Part shown: one piece after another, positions 1 through 12,806 of the stretch
Numbering within the stretch: the stretch's first letter is position 1
Layout: every line of letters begins with the position of its first letter
Assembly (NCBI GenBank): GCA_964247055.1
Contig: OZ176054.1
Coordinates: forward strand, 8,680,001 to 8,744,000
Direction of reading: 5' to 3'
DNA: 64,000 nucleotides
Source of the DNA: Paragordius varius
Taxonomy: Eukaryota; Nematomorpha
Made by a program: the position numbers and the translations under genes
The notes under the pieces: generated by a model
What the model saw: only the letters and a program-made list of their open reading frames with translations
The model's database searches: none
Told to the model about the DNA's origin: nothing

Positions 1-453
1 AAATATTATTTATTTTTTGGGATTCGGCCTTCCGAATTTTAAAGGTAAAATAAAAAATAATATTTTATTTTTAAAAAATAAAATTTTTTTATTAAATAAT
101 TTTGAATAATTTTTAAAACTCTGAACAAGCATCCAAAACTTTTTTGTAGATTGTTATGGAAAAGAAATTGAGTTAATATGTTATTTTAAAACACTTGCTT
201 ATAAATTTATAAATGCGCTATGACTGTTAATTGTATAATCTAAGGTGTGCGTTATTCCTTTTAATAAGGTAAAAATTGTTAACCAGAGATTTATTTCATT
301 ATTGTATTTTGGACCATATTATTACTTTAACATGTTTGCCGAAACTTTGGTATACAGATTCAAATCCAGAAAAAATGCTGAAATTAATAAAAGTTTAATT
401 ACTGATGTATATGGTCAATCTGTCATTATTTTGTAAATTATTTTTAATTTTAG
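1..453 (+). other. Unresolved 5' part of NUP160
   Basis: A possible exon tail ends near 42, before a GTAAAA donor. A second open stretch at 287-392 reads DLFHYCILDHIITLTCLPK and could be an exon, but its phase does not join cleanly to the exon at 454. I do not commit to a model here. Confidence 0.4.
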
Positions 454-3400
454 ATGTACAAACGATATTTTGTTTATATATTTCAATAATAACATTTACA
501 CTTGCTCAATCAATTGTAAAAATCAGTCAACATATGTGAATAAAGAATGTACACTTTACCGTTTTACGGTAAATGGTAATTCTTTATCATTGGAAAACGT
601 TGGAAAATTTGAAAACAATAAAGTTAATAATTTTTTATTTTAGTTTTATTTTGAATATTTTATCATTACAAAACATGAATTTGGGTCTAATATAATTCAA
701 TTGTCGTCGGTTAACAATCCTGATAAACTTGGTTGTTTTGCTTGTAATACGGACAATAATATATTTTTGATTGATTGGGATGGTAATAATTTAACTCAAA
801 ATAATTTTTCTGTTGTTTCACTGAAACCTTCTACGACTTTTATGCAAAATATTTTCAAAAGGTAAAATATTATTTAAATTTTTTAGTTTAAATTATTGGC
901 CCATTTTTGATAAACATTGTATTGTTACAACTTGTGTGTCTCCCTGTACCACCCTAATTGGACTTATTACAATGACAGTTGCTGATCTATCCTTAAATAT
1001 CACCACAATAATTGGTAAAAAATCCGAACAAAAGGGGACCCTATGTCAAATAAAATGCATATCCAACCCCAATAATTCCATTTCGGCATCAATTAAATTA
1101 TCCGAATTTATACCTGAACTATTTTCGGATCAAACTGTGGCCGATACCAAATCCATGTTATCAGATTTGAGCGAAAACATTATACTTAAATGTGAACAGT
1201 TGCATAATATGTTAATCATTGTTTTACCATTGTTTGTACAAAAACAAAATTTGTTGAATGATATTGATGTGGATAATAACGATACACTGTCAAACATCAT
1301 ACTGCTTTTTAAAATAAGGAGGGTATCCCTTACAACTACTGTTTCCGAAGATAATTTTATGCCGTACACTTTGGAACATTATCAAACGCTAGAATACCCA
1401 AATGATGTAAAAAGATTTTTTTAGTTTAGTTTAACTATTGATTCTTTTTCGAAACAGTTTGCTTCGGCAAAATTATTATATGATATAATATTTTTATTGG
1501 GGTGTGACAGACATATTTTAGTGTATTTGTAGATTTTTTAAAAAAGTTAAAGTGTATATTGTATCGCCTTTGAAGTATACAAAGAATATGAAAAAATTAT
1601 ATGGCATGGCTTTAAACACTTTTAATCCGTACTTTTATTTGATTTCTCTCATTTTCGCACAAAATATTTTTAAAATCATATATTTCCTATAAATTATTTT
1701 TTTAGATTGATTGCATAGACGTATCGTTAATAGATGACAAATCTGAGCTCAAATTATGTATACTAGCCTTAGCTTCCAATGGAAGGAATATTACATTAAC
1801 TATACCGATTAGGTATCTACTATATAGTATCTTTATAAAATTATAATTTAAACATTTAATTATTGTTAAATATGAAAAATAACGATATGATGATCACGAT
1901 TTTGCTTTGAGCTCATGACTGAAACGAAACTATTAACTGATCTATTTTTTATTTTTTTTATAAAATATTTGATATATATTAACTATTTTTGTAATATTTT
2001 TTTTCGAAGAATACTTAAATTTTTATCGATCAAGATATCATATTATTAAAAATTGTTTTTAAATTATTTTTTTATAAATTTCTTAGGAATGTTGAGGATA
2101 TTGACACTACTCAAGAATATGTTTGGGAACGAACTAAAGATATTTTTGACCTTACTTTTATTCCTATGCCGAAAAAATTATTTTTCTTGCAAAATTTAGA
2201 CGTTAATTATCAATTGGAAGCATTGATAAATATTATTTTGTTCACGTATCAACCGTACCATCATTTGAGCGTGTTGGAAAATTTTGAAGTTTTTCTCTAG
2301 TTTTAGTTTATTAGGCATATAATTTTTTTCTAATTTATGTAAATAATATTAAAAACTTTAATTTAATATATCGATTATATATGTTTATTATATTTTCAAA
2401 AAAAATTTATCCTTGTTTTTACAATTATTTTAGTTGTATTATTTAAATGTTACAATCATGAATTAATAAGATTTTTACTTTTTTTAGATTCAATATAACA
2501 CAAAGGTAGTATGGCTTGAATCATTGGATCAAATGACGCATTTAGATTTGAAAAGTATAATTTTGTCTCACTGTCGCATGTTAATGAACAAAAATGCAAT
2601 GAATTCGGAAGATGAGATATGGGACATTTCAAATATATTTGCCTCACTTGTAAAAATATATGAAGCATGTCTCAAACAAAATTTGGTATAAATTTGGTTC
2701 GATTTAACATCCATTTAATTTCTTCGTAAATTCGCATGTATATTTGTTTAGTTTTATAAATCCGTTTATTTTTGGTTAAGCTATAATAAAAATTATTATA
2801 TATTATCAAGTATATATTTTTACTGTTACTTACAATAAAATTTTATGATATATGTCTATGTCGATTTAAATTTGTTCGGGCTTGTGAAATATCACTTTTA
2901 TTTTATTAAATTCTATGATATTGTTAAGACTCAGCAACATATTTCATCTTTTGCGGAATTTGTTCCAAATACTTCGCTCCAAGGCATCACTCCTGAAACG
3001 TTGAATAAAAATTTAGTTTTTATTAAATCTCCAGCTGTTAAAGCCAATTTGGAAAAAAACTCCTCTAATATTATTGGAAATACTCAACATCAAATATATC
3101 GATTGACAGAAAACACCATAATATCGGAAATGGATAAAAAATTAAAACCAAAGTTAACCAACATTGATTTTGATTTGTCCTTTAAACATTTCAATGATAT
3201 AATAAATAATGACGAAAATTATACTAATGAAAGAATGGATGAAAATAATTTACCTTTATACGATTTCGGTATATTATATTATTAACTTAAATTTAAATAT
3301 CGAATATTATAACATATTTATTTATGTAATTTTTTATGTAAAATATTTATTTTGTTTAGATATCTTTATGATAAGAAATTTTGGTCATGTCTTATATCCT

Positions 3401-6400
3401 ACCATTAAGCATCTCGATCCAAAAAAATGCAATGTAACAACAAATCAAATGTTACCATTTGCTGATGGTGTACAAATTAATGAGCTATTTTACAATTATG
3501 TATATTCTATGTGGACCAATTTATCTCAAATAAAGTATGGCTTTTATTTTTTGGTTGCAATACATTATAATAATTAACATACTTTTAGGTAGCGTTTAAT
3601 AATTTCATAGCTTTAATATAAATACCATAAATATCCTTTTTTATTTGATTTATTTAGGCAAAATGAGTTAATAGCTAGCCTTAAATTGCATCTAGATCCA
3701 ACGTATCTCAAAGACTTTTTACAAGACTGTAAAATGGACAAACTGATGGAAAATATTTTATTAATGGGTATAATTTTATTATTTATATATAAACCCTGCT
3801 ATCTAAGTACACACCATATATATATATATATTATACGGTAAGAATTAATAAATGTCCCCGAATTGAATGATTACTCAACTCAAGATCTGTATGTCCAATT
3901 TTGTGCTATCTTAAAATTAAAGTTATTCCCTCAACTTGTTATTCAGCAAATTCTTACTATAATTATAAATGAATCCGATCACACACCAGAAAACGAATCT
4001 AAATATTTGGATGTATGTTATTTTAATTTGTTAACTAATATATATATATATATAATCAACATCATTTTATGAATAATACGGTACACCACAAATAAGTTTT
4101 GTAAGTCATTTTAGAATTGTTAGTTATGAAATGGCATAATTTGCGAAGAATTCAGTAAGGTTTTCTGCTTAGATTAGCGAAAACCGCTATTTACACATTA
4201 ACAAAAACGAAATCGATGTTGAAGTTTAATAATTATAAAAGTGCTTTAAAAGATTTTTTATTTAAATTAATGCGGATGAAAATCTATTTCGAATAGCCAA
4301 TTTAAGCATTTAATTTAGGCTATTATAGTAAAAATAACCAAAATATTGGAAAAATATACTTATATATAGCTTTTTTCTCATATAGAAATCACATTCCGCC
4401 ATAGAGTTTAAAAAGTTGATATATAACAATATTGAAAAGCTTTGTCATTCGATTAGCCGAATATTATGTTGCATTTGGTTACTTGGGTTGTCATATCCTT
4501 TATCTATGCATGAATATAAAAAATGGAGTTATATGGAGTATTATATTTCGATTATAATATATTTTTGTTTAGTTGTTTTTTTGTTAAAAAATATTTAATC
4601 AATTTATTAGTTGCCATTTAGATAACTAAAATACGAGCTTTGTAAATAAATATTTAGGTTTTTTTAAGTTAAAACACTGAATACAAGAGGCAGTTTTAAA
4701 CAGAATTATATTTACATATAATTATTTTTAGATACCTGAATACACTGGCTAACGAAAACATTTTTAACCAGCATCACGATTATTTATATCATATGTCAGG
4801 TTTGAATATATATATATATATATATAATTTATATTTATAAAGTTTCTTATTTTATTTTACAAATATTTACAGATAAATCACCATTAACCTTATTCTCGGC
4901 TTTAAATATCCTTTCACAAATTACGACTCGTATCAATCATAATGATGACAAAAACATATTGTAATACATATTATTTTTAATATACCATTTACAATTCAAA
5001 TTCACCTAAAAATAAATCATAAGTTTTTTGGGGGCTACTATAACTCATCATTAATATAAAATATATCTTTATTGGAATAATTTATTATTTTTTTAGTATT
5101 ATTTTTATTTTAAACAAAATTTTATTTTTTGTAATATAAAAATTATAAGTAAATTTTGGGCTTAAAAACAATTATTTACTTTAGGGTGAATTTGAATTGT
5201 TCAAGGGTGAATTTTAAGTGTCAATGGTATATCCTGAAATTTATTAATTTACTATAAACTGTCTTATGTGCTAATTGCCTATATTTGTTCTATAAATATT
5301 AATAAAAAACGAGTTTATAATTTTGTGTATTATTCGTTAATGAAAAATTATTTAAGAGTTCCTTATATATTTGATGTTATTTAAAACGATAACTAAGTGC
5401 ATTATGTTTGTTATTTATACGGCTATACATACTGTTAATTTTAACAACATTACATTTATAAGTTAAATATTTTAGAATGTTTATATTTATTTCACAAATA
5501 GAGAATCTTTAGTCGCAGGAAAATGGAATCAACCAACCTTTAGCCATATCTTGAAATTCCTCTTAGTTACTCAACAGTATGGACTAATTTTCGAATTATG
5601 TGATATAATTGATACACAATTTTCACATACATCAAATAATTATAAAAATATTGACAATAACCAAGAAACATTACCCAACAATGATATATTTCTGTATTGT
5701 ACAGTATGGAAATTTATTTGTTATTTACATTCCCTCTACCATCTTGATTCAAATGCAAAGAGTAATGAAATGAAAAAGTTAAAAACCAAAAAATTTATAA
5801 CATCCCACTACGATAAAATTGAGGACTTCTTACAATTTATATCCAATCGTTTGCATTTAAACGATAGCTTATGTGCATATGAATGGTTAGCCACAGATTT
5901 TCCAAACATTTTTGCCGTTCCTGTATTTGTTGAAACTGCCAAATCTATTAAGGCAAATAAAAATATTGCAAAAACAGATGCCCACACTTCTGATATGCAA
6001 ATGGTGTGTACTATAATCCTTTACGTAAAGGTATATTTTGTCTTGACGATTTGGTATATAGTGGATATCCTTATATAGACCCCCCTCCCCCATCATAATG
6101 AGTTTTTTTAAAGAAAATGGCGCTTATATTTTTTTATGGTGATCATATACACGTTTGAGAATTTTAAATACTTTCTTAGCTTTTTAAGTTGAAAGCAGTT
6201 ACCATTGAGTATACTTTTCATAATTTATGATATGGATCATTTGAACTTTCATGATTAATCAAGAACAATGAAAAAAAATGAGATGCCTTTTGATTTTTAC
6301 AAACAAATCATACAAGCTATTTCGAAAAAATATTAATTAAAATTTGATTGAAAAAAATAACTTTTTCAGAAATAAGCCATGATTCGGGCGAGCCATTTTT

Positions 6401-9400
6401 TATCACAAGTGGGGTAAATAGAGGAAAGGGATGCCCGCTCACTATTTTATTTATTTGCTTAAATAATAATTTATTTGATTTTAAAATCATTAGATCTTAG
6501 AAATATTGGAGCAGTTAAATTTAAAACAATACGTAATACGCCTGTTACATAAATTAATTACTATGGTGGATTCTCATATCTCATTAAATCACAGCTCAGA
6601 AGCAAATAATATGAAACATTTTGGTGATAACCATAACATTAATACTGAAAATTATAATGATTATAATTTGCATCAACTTTTGTCCGATTATAAATGCAAA
6701 TTACAATCTATGCTTTTTAAGCAACAAATGGATATTGATGACATTGATGTAGCTTGGAATACCATATTGCAACACCCTGACCAAAAAAGGTTTGAAGTTA
6801 TATATATAGAAATGTTGAGTTTTTTAAAGTAGTATGCTTTGATAACTATATTATGAGAAAAATTCAAGCTTCATTAATGGGTATCATGACCCCTTTAAGA
6901 GATGTTCCAATATTTTGTTACATACAATAGTATAATTTTATAAAAGAAAAATTAAAAACTGATTTTTTTATCGGTTGATAGCCTATATTACCCTTAAACT
7001 AAATAAATTATGGGGAGGTATAGGCAATTTTATCGGTTTTTCAAAACTAGAACCTTGTTTTAAAAACTGGAAAAATTTATGATATTTAGAGTTAATTAAT
7101 TTATAACGAATCCTCATTTGCAATGAAGATGTTGAAATATGTGGAAACAGTTTATAAATATAAAATATCTACGAGGCGGTATAGCTCCTTTTATGAAAAC
7201 ATATAAATAAATAAAATAATTAACCAATAAAAACCTCTTCTCGCTAGTTATATTGGTGTCTTTATATCTATTATATAATAAATATTAGCCAAAGTGACTG
7301 TATTCGTATTTACCTTTCAAAACTTTACCAAACTAAACTTCTTGGAGAAATTGGCGCTTTAAAAATTTTGAAACGGGATTCGCATGGTGATATTATTAAT
7401 AATAATAATAATGCCCAAAATATTTACGATAAAACTCTTGAAATTATGCGTGAAATTGTATTGTACAGTGAAGAGACATGTCTATACAATTTTTATGGCG
7501 AAACGTTTACCAATGTTTTTGATTCAGATTTTACGAATTTTACTCAACGGCTTGAAAGAATGGAAAATGGTTACAATATATTATTTGGGTTTACCAGAAC
7601 TAACCTAGATTACGAATCAGGTATACTCTATATATATTCCTAGTTATATAATTGATTATACGTATAGATTAATTTATTTATATGTTATCGGTACATACAA
7701 TCCAGAGATGCAATATAAATTTGTAAATATATATTATTAATCAATCATAGTTTTATTCAAACATGTTATCATTGTCAATATTAATTAATATTTTTTATCA
7801 TATTATTTTAGCTATTGCCATTAAGCTTGAATTTGTAAGAAAGTTACAAGAAATTTTGACCAAATTTGTCAATCTTTACATGACACAATTATCGACGTCA
7901 CATAATGAGTTAAAAAATACCCTTCTTCATCAATTATTAGACATTTCCCCCATAGATGTTATGGTACATTTATGCCAAACTATTACACGAAATTTATTGG
8001 TTATATTAACATGTACTAATATGTCTGATGTTCCTATTACGCTTGTGACCATAAAAGAAAAGTCAAACCTAGGTAAATTGCCACAAAAAATACTACCAAT
8101 CCATGAGGCGGCTTTACATGGGGTCAAAGATCCTCTCTACGATAGCTTGTATTGTGATCCGTTGGATTTTACAGTTTTAGCCAATGAGCACTTCAATGAA
8201 CTAGAACAATGTAAATATGTCATGATATAATTTTTGTAATTTGTTATACAGTATTCAATTTAATGGTTACTTATTTCACACTATGTTTGGGCAATTTGAA
8301 CACAGTAGTGTATGAAAACAACAAAATAATGTGGAATAAATACTTTCTTTCTTTTTTCCATACCGTACTGTGTTGCAAGTTGCCCAATCATAGTTTGAAA
8401 TAAGCAACCAAATTATATGTTTTAAGTAGAACAGTTTTTAATTTTGATTTGTTATTGCTATATACCTCGTTTTGTAAATAATTTGCAGATTTTATAATTA
8501 ACTTTTTAAAATATGAATAATTTATTTTACGGCCAAACTTTTTGGGGTTTTGTTACAGTTTTTTGATTTAAATTTTAATTTAAATCGATAATATGGAAGT
8601 AGTAATGATTATTTTTAAAAGGTTTCTACTCAGATATAAAGTTGTAAAAATATCTCGGATATTTTTTTTCCTTATAAATTTAAAAATAATTTTACCAGAT
8701 AATTGATGCATATCAAAAATATATCGAGATAAATATAATGTATTTATTTTTTTGTTAGCAACAAACATGCATATAGAAACGGTGAATGACGATATGGGTG
8801 ATAATAGCCTAAACTCACATAATCAATCTTTAAAATCTCCTCCTAAGCAAAAAGCGACAAAAAATAAAAATTTACAATTACACAATGATATAAATGAATC
8901 GAATATTACTTTAGACACGGTGTTGGATAGTAGTATTGATGATAATTCATATTATAAATTACCAACTATAAAATCTATACCGGTATTAAATTGCCGTTTT
9001 TTATATACATTGCTTGATTCCTGCCTTGAATACTATTTAGCAAACATAACCTCATCACCTTTAAATCATTCCAATGAACAAAACTTTGAAAAACTATATA
9101 CTATATTAATCACATTTTCCACCATGGATTTAAGTGTAACGCATAATTTTTGGTCTTATCACAATAATATGAGTGGGAATATTAACCAATTTGAATTACA
9201 TTCTGAGGCTGAATCGTTTGAAAGCATTTACCTTGCATATTATGACATTTTATGTCAATCGGCTTGGTTTGATATGGCATTGGCTTTAATGCAATGTTTT
9301 GTAACATTCAACGATGATGCAAAATCAGAAAATAGTAATAAGAACACCTATATTTCATTTTCCAATCATCTCTGTAATAATCGAGTAATTGAAAGAATGA

Positions 9401-10793
9401 TATACTCTTTTTTCCACAATCTCACCAAACTTGCATGTACCATTGACATGTATCAAGTCGACAGCTTTAATAAACTAAAGTAATTTTGTTGGATATTTTC
9501 GTTATATTTATACCGAATAGCATATTTTTATAATAACCCATTGTAGAAAATTATTGAATGGTTGCAATCTCGATTGGTATAGAAAAAATGCCCTTTATAT
9601 TAATACTATTACTTGCGCACAAAAGTTATCTACCTACCAATGCATTAGGTATAAAACAATTAAAAACTAATTTATAGCGATCGTGGTTGGTATATTGTAC
9701 AGATGCAATTACAATCCTTTAACCAACAATGCAATAATACCACGGATTCTAAAATATATATGAATCAACTTTATAAACTTTCGAGAAAAACGGTTTGTGA
9801 AACTATCTGTGGATTGGAAGCACCATTGCCATTTTTTCTTATAAATCTTTATAAAGTAAATAAAATCTTATTATTAGATTTTAGTTGTGTATGTCAATAT
9901 TTGAATTCAACTTTGAATTGATATATTAATTTTTATTTATATTTTAAAAGTTATAGCCCTATTTATACATTGGTTTTTTTGCAATTTCTCGTTTATGGCT
10001 TTGTACTCTAAATTTTTTTAGCTTCTTAGGGCCCATCATTTATTTCATTTAATAAATTTAGTTTTTGACATAAAGGATTCCAATATTTGACACATTATTA
10101 TATATATATATAAAAAATTAATTAGGTTGATCCAAATTCCATGGCAGAATTGTTGAAAATATTATGTTTTTACGAACGGTTTACAGAGGCCTTAGAGACT
10201 ATTAATTACATAATGGATCACGCTTTAGAACAAATGACAAATACTTTAGATTATACGCAAAATGAAAAGGTGGGTAATTATATGTATATAATTAACTCAA
10301 AATTGTTGTAATCATTTAATTATTAGAATTGTACTGTTTTGTTTTAGTTTGATGATATATTTTACTTTTAATCCTTGATTTAATTTAGGATTGATAATTT
10401 AAAAAAAATTGATTATCATATATATATTATTTTTAGACAACATTCAATATACCGTGGATCCCTGAACAGTTTATTCATGTTTTGATGGAACGTTTGAGTT
10501 TTATATATGAACCTTCACATCACAAAAAAGTATGAACGTTATATTACATTTTATATCGAAGTTGAAGATTTTTAGATAATTTTTTATTGTAACTCTTTTT
10601 ATAGAGTTTAATATATTTTTTGGCAAGTTTGTAATGAATTATGTATTGTTATAATGAGCTTTTTGTTAGCGAAAAACTTTAACTTTTATACATATTAACA
10701 GTATGAACATGCCGCACAAGAAAAAATTGATTTGTATTATGGCATGATGGAAAAAGTCCGAAAATTGGGAACATCTTTACAAAAAATTAAATA
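1..10793 (+). CDS. NUP160: NUP160 nucleoporin, 5'-partial, multi-exon
   Basis: Encodes the large beta-propeller plus alpha-solenoid subunit of the nuclear pore Y-complex (Nup107-160). Exons read in phase: 454-622, 644-861, 887-1406, 1706-1812, 2087-2288, 2488-2685, 2935-3268, 3360-3534, 3658-3767, 3843-4012, 4386-4537, 4732-4799, 4873-4960, 5502-6003, 6494-6789, 7289-7620, 7812-8210, 8759-9479, 9547-9648, 9678-9855, 10126-10269, 10437-10529, 10702-10793 (TAA stop). Residues from 644-1200 match the propeller of animal Nup160 (NIFLIDWD...FSVVSLKPSTTFMQ). Residues from 9780-10270 match its C-terminal solenoid (APLPFFLINLYK then ELLKILCFYERFTEALE). About 1,790 residues are visible, longer than the 1,436 of human, through Asn-rich insertions. 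The amino-terminal part, perhaps 150 residues, lies before the window or in the unclear first 450 bases. Identification rests on remembered family sequence. I am confident of the family, less so of each small exon. Confidence 0.88.
623..643 (+). other. 21-nt intron in NUP160
   Basis: This segment begins GTTAAT and ends TTTTAG. It lies between codon AAA and codon TTT, phase 0 on both sides. Read through, it would give an in-frame TAG. Propeller sequence continues on both sides once it is removed, so I read it as a 21-nt spliceosomal intron. Confidence 0.75.
862..886 (+). other. 25-nt intron in NUP160
   Basis: It begins GTAAAATATT and ends TTTTAG, splitting an AG|T serine codon. Its length is not a multiple of three, so it must be removed to keep the conserved frame (PSTTFMQNIFK then LNYWPIF). 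Confidence 0.8.
1425..1532 (+). other. Open stretch that may be an alternative NUP160 exon
   Basis: In the frame of the preceding exon, removing the 18 bases 1407-1424 (GTAAAAAGATTTTTTTAG) lets translation continue for 35 protein-like residues (SAKLLYDIIFLLGCDRHI) to a TAG at 1530-1532. My preferred model instead splices 1406 directly to 1706, which better matches the propeller order. It could be an alternative exon, an extra exon or chance. Confidence 0.3.
4982..5230. mobile_element. ATACCATTT-family MITE, copy 1
   Basis: A non-autonomous element of about 250 bp in a NUP160 intron. The left end reads ATACCATTTACAATTCAAA followed by TTCACC. The right end carries the inverted counterpart, GGTGAATTTGAATTGTTCAA, then another GGTGAATTT unit, and ends AATGGTAT. 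It has the same terminal and internal layout as the copies near 14738, 15566 and 25485. It has no coding capacity. A TA target duplication is possible, since both ends sit in TATA context. The superfamily is not assigned. Confidence 0.75.
8258..8415. mobile_element. Foldback MITE in NUP160 intron
   Basis: Two arms of nearly 60 bases are imperfect inverted copies around a loop of about 35 bases. The left arm includes ACTATGTTTGGGCAATTTG and AACACAGTAGTGTATG. The right arm, read on the other strand, includes ACTATGATTGGGCAACTTG and AACACAGTACGGTATG. No coding sequence is present. This is a typical small foldback DNA-transposon derivative. The family is unknown. Confidence 0.7.
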
Positions 10794-12173
10794 ATATTTA
10801 AAATTTCTATTGTATATTATTAATAAATTATATTTTTTCTATGTATTTAGATGAAACATGTATAATATATAATTAAGCGCTGTAATTTCTATGTTAAATA
10901 TGGCCACCATAAGTTTTTATTTTCAATTAAAATAATTGGTTTAATTATAATTATGAAAAATGAGTGTGTTTAGTTATGTATTTCAGTGTTTTTATGCCTT
11001 TTTAATTTAAATAAAATCTAAAGAATAAAGGTAAATATAGAAGATCATAATCAAATGCATTTTAGGATTAACATTAATATATCTTGTCAATAGAATTGGT
11101 CGATTAGTGATGGTTTTTGTAGCATATGAATACAACCTATTTATTGACATAACTCCAATTTCATCATTGTTCGGATATGTGGGCTTTGAAAAATCGTTAT
11201 TGTTTATTTATACTAAATCTCTTCATAATCAATTATAAAAATTCATCCTGCGATATCTTTGATATTGTTTGGGTTATGGAAGACAAGGTGTTAGCTTTGA
11301 AAAATTTTCAACTTTTAATTACATTAAGCCAAATACCGATTTTTCTAAATGCCTATGATACTAATTAAATTGATGCAACAATATAATCGAGATTGAATGA
11401 TTATTTAATTGTTACTCTAAAAAATATTTTAAGGGTCATAAATATTACATGATTGTAAACTTAACCAAAAAAGAAAAATATTTTCATAACAACTGTAGAT
11501 CCTGCAGAAAAAATGGTCCTTAAACGATGAAAGCATATTTTTATCCATATACTTATGAATTCTAAAATAGAGTAAAGATTTTCATATATTATTAAAATAT
11601 GATTTGATATATAAACAAATACGTAAAAAAACTCCCTTGATTTATAGAATTTTGTTAAAAAAATTGGAGCAATATGGAAATAAAATTGTTGAAAATTTTT
11701 TTACTTATTTGATGATTTATATATATATATATATATAAAGGCCCCGGCCCCTGAATATATACAATTTACATTGAATAAAAAATTCCAACCGTATCGTTAT
11801 CAATGCATATAAATTTTATAATAATTAAACCTTTAAAAGATTGTTTAATATAACCTAGAAGCGCTTTTCTATTTTTTTAACCTTTATATTATTATTAATT
11901 AATATTGATGGACATGTTTTATTCTCTAACCGGTAAAAAGATGCGCCAATCAATTTAAATTAAAAAAAAAATAAAAAGCCCGTATTTTTTCAATGTTCTC
12001 GCAGTCACCAGCAACTATATTGGTTTTAAATTTTATTTTTAAAAAAATGATTTTCACTTTTTTCGTCAACGTTTACAAGCTCTGCCCGAATTTTATAGAT
12101 ATTTGGCATTAAATTTTCATTTTTTTTAATAATTGTGTCTAAATAGAATTTTAATTTTATCCCAATTACATAT
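10794..12173. other. Intergenic region without a supported gene
   Basis: A NUP160 poly(A) signal AATAAA lies at 10822-10827, 29 bases after the stop. The rest is AT-rich. It holds a (TA)n run near 11717-11739, followed by the unusual GC patch GGCCCCGGCCCC near 11742-11753. A 63-codon open frame at 11177-11368 has no recognisable family or splice support. Confidence 0.6.
10822..10827 (+). terminator. NUP160 poly(A) signal
   Basis: A canonical AATAAA hexamer 29 bases past the NUP160 stop codon, in a T-rich context. It is the first such signal after the gene. Confidence 0.6.
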
Positions 12174-12728
12174 TTAATTCCTGACATTTATTGGCATCTT
12201 TACTATATCTTGTATTAGCAGGGCGTCGGATTCATTAATATTAGCATCTTCAGTACTACTTGTTTCATTTACAACCAAGTTATTGGGAATTAGGGGTTGG
12301 CCCCCACCCCTTTTACGTACTCGTATGCCCTTTCTTTCAGCCATCCTTCCTTTACGACTTGAGGCAGTCTTGACGGAATCAAAATATAACGATCCATTAC
12401 CTCGGGCCCGTATATAATACCCTAATTTCAGGCATACAATCATTAAGTAAAACAAGATGATTAGGCTAATCACTAAAATTATCATTGGATATAGGTTGTC
12501 ACACAAAGAATACGAGCCGTTTGTACTTCTCGAGGTGGAAGTAGAAGATCCGGGAAGTTTTAAAGCTTCGTAAATTTTTCCTGCAATAGAAAATTGAGTA
12601 CCATGCTCTGAAGGCATATTAAGTGAACCATCATCATTTTTTACTTGAGGTTCATTAATGTACAGAGCATGCATATTACCACCAATATTTGTATAAATTA
12701 ATGTAATCCAAAAAAGTAGAGTGTGCAT
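12174..12728 (-). CDS. Intronless type I membrane protein, unknown family (paralogue A)
   Basis: A 184-residue single-exon frame. The start is hydrophobic (MHTLLFWITLIYTN) and looks like a signal peptide. A polar outer segment of about 50 residues follows, rich in Ser/Thr with an NGS glycosylation sequon. Then come the motif SLCDNLYP, a membrane span (IILVISLIILFYLMIVCLKL) at about residues 85-107, a strongly basic stretch (RKGRMAERKGIRVRKRG) and an acidic tail. SLCDN-x-YP plus the span, and the tail motif QPLIP, recur in the gene 78 bases away on the other strand, so the two are paralogues. A type I topology (outside N-terminus, inside C-terminus) fits the positive-inside rule. I do not recognise the family and assign no function. 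The absence of introns stands out beside the intron-rich neighbours and may mean an origin by retroposition. Confidence 0.8.
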   Translation of the reverse strand: MHTLLFWITLIYTNIGGNMHALYINEPQVKNDDGSLNMPSEHGTQFSIAGKIYEALKLPGSSTSTSRSTNGSYSLCDNLYPMIILVISLIILFYLMIVCLKLGYYIRARGNGSLYFDSVKTASSRKGRMAERKGIRVRKRGGGQPLIPNNLVVNETSSTEDANINESDALLIQDIVKMPINVRN

Positions 12729-12806
12729 GATTTAAACAACAATTATATTATTAATTGTAAACGAAATGATTGTTACTATAAAATAGCATAAATTATTAAT
12801 TATATT
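12729..12806. promoter_or_regulatory. Shared bidirectional promoter region of the membrane-protein pair
   Basis: Only 78 bases separate the two start codons. The gap holds an inverted repeat, ACAATTA...TAATTGT, near its left side and a TATAAAATA box at 12777-12785, 22 bases before the plus-strand ATG. The 5' leaders must be very short, or the promoters overlap the coding regions. The minus-strand gene shows no equally clear TATA box. Confidence 0.5.

Noticed and set aside
11177-11368. 63-codon open frame in the intergenic region
   Set aside because: Low-complexity hydrophobic content, no family resemblance, no flanking exons; expected by chance.
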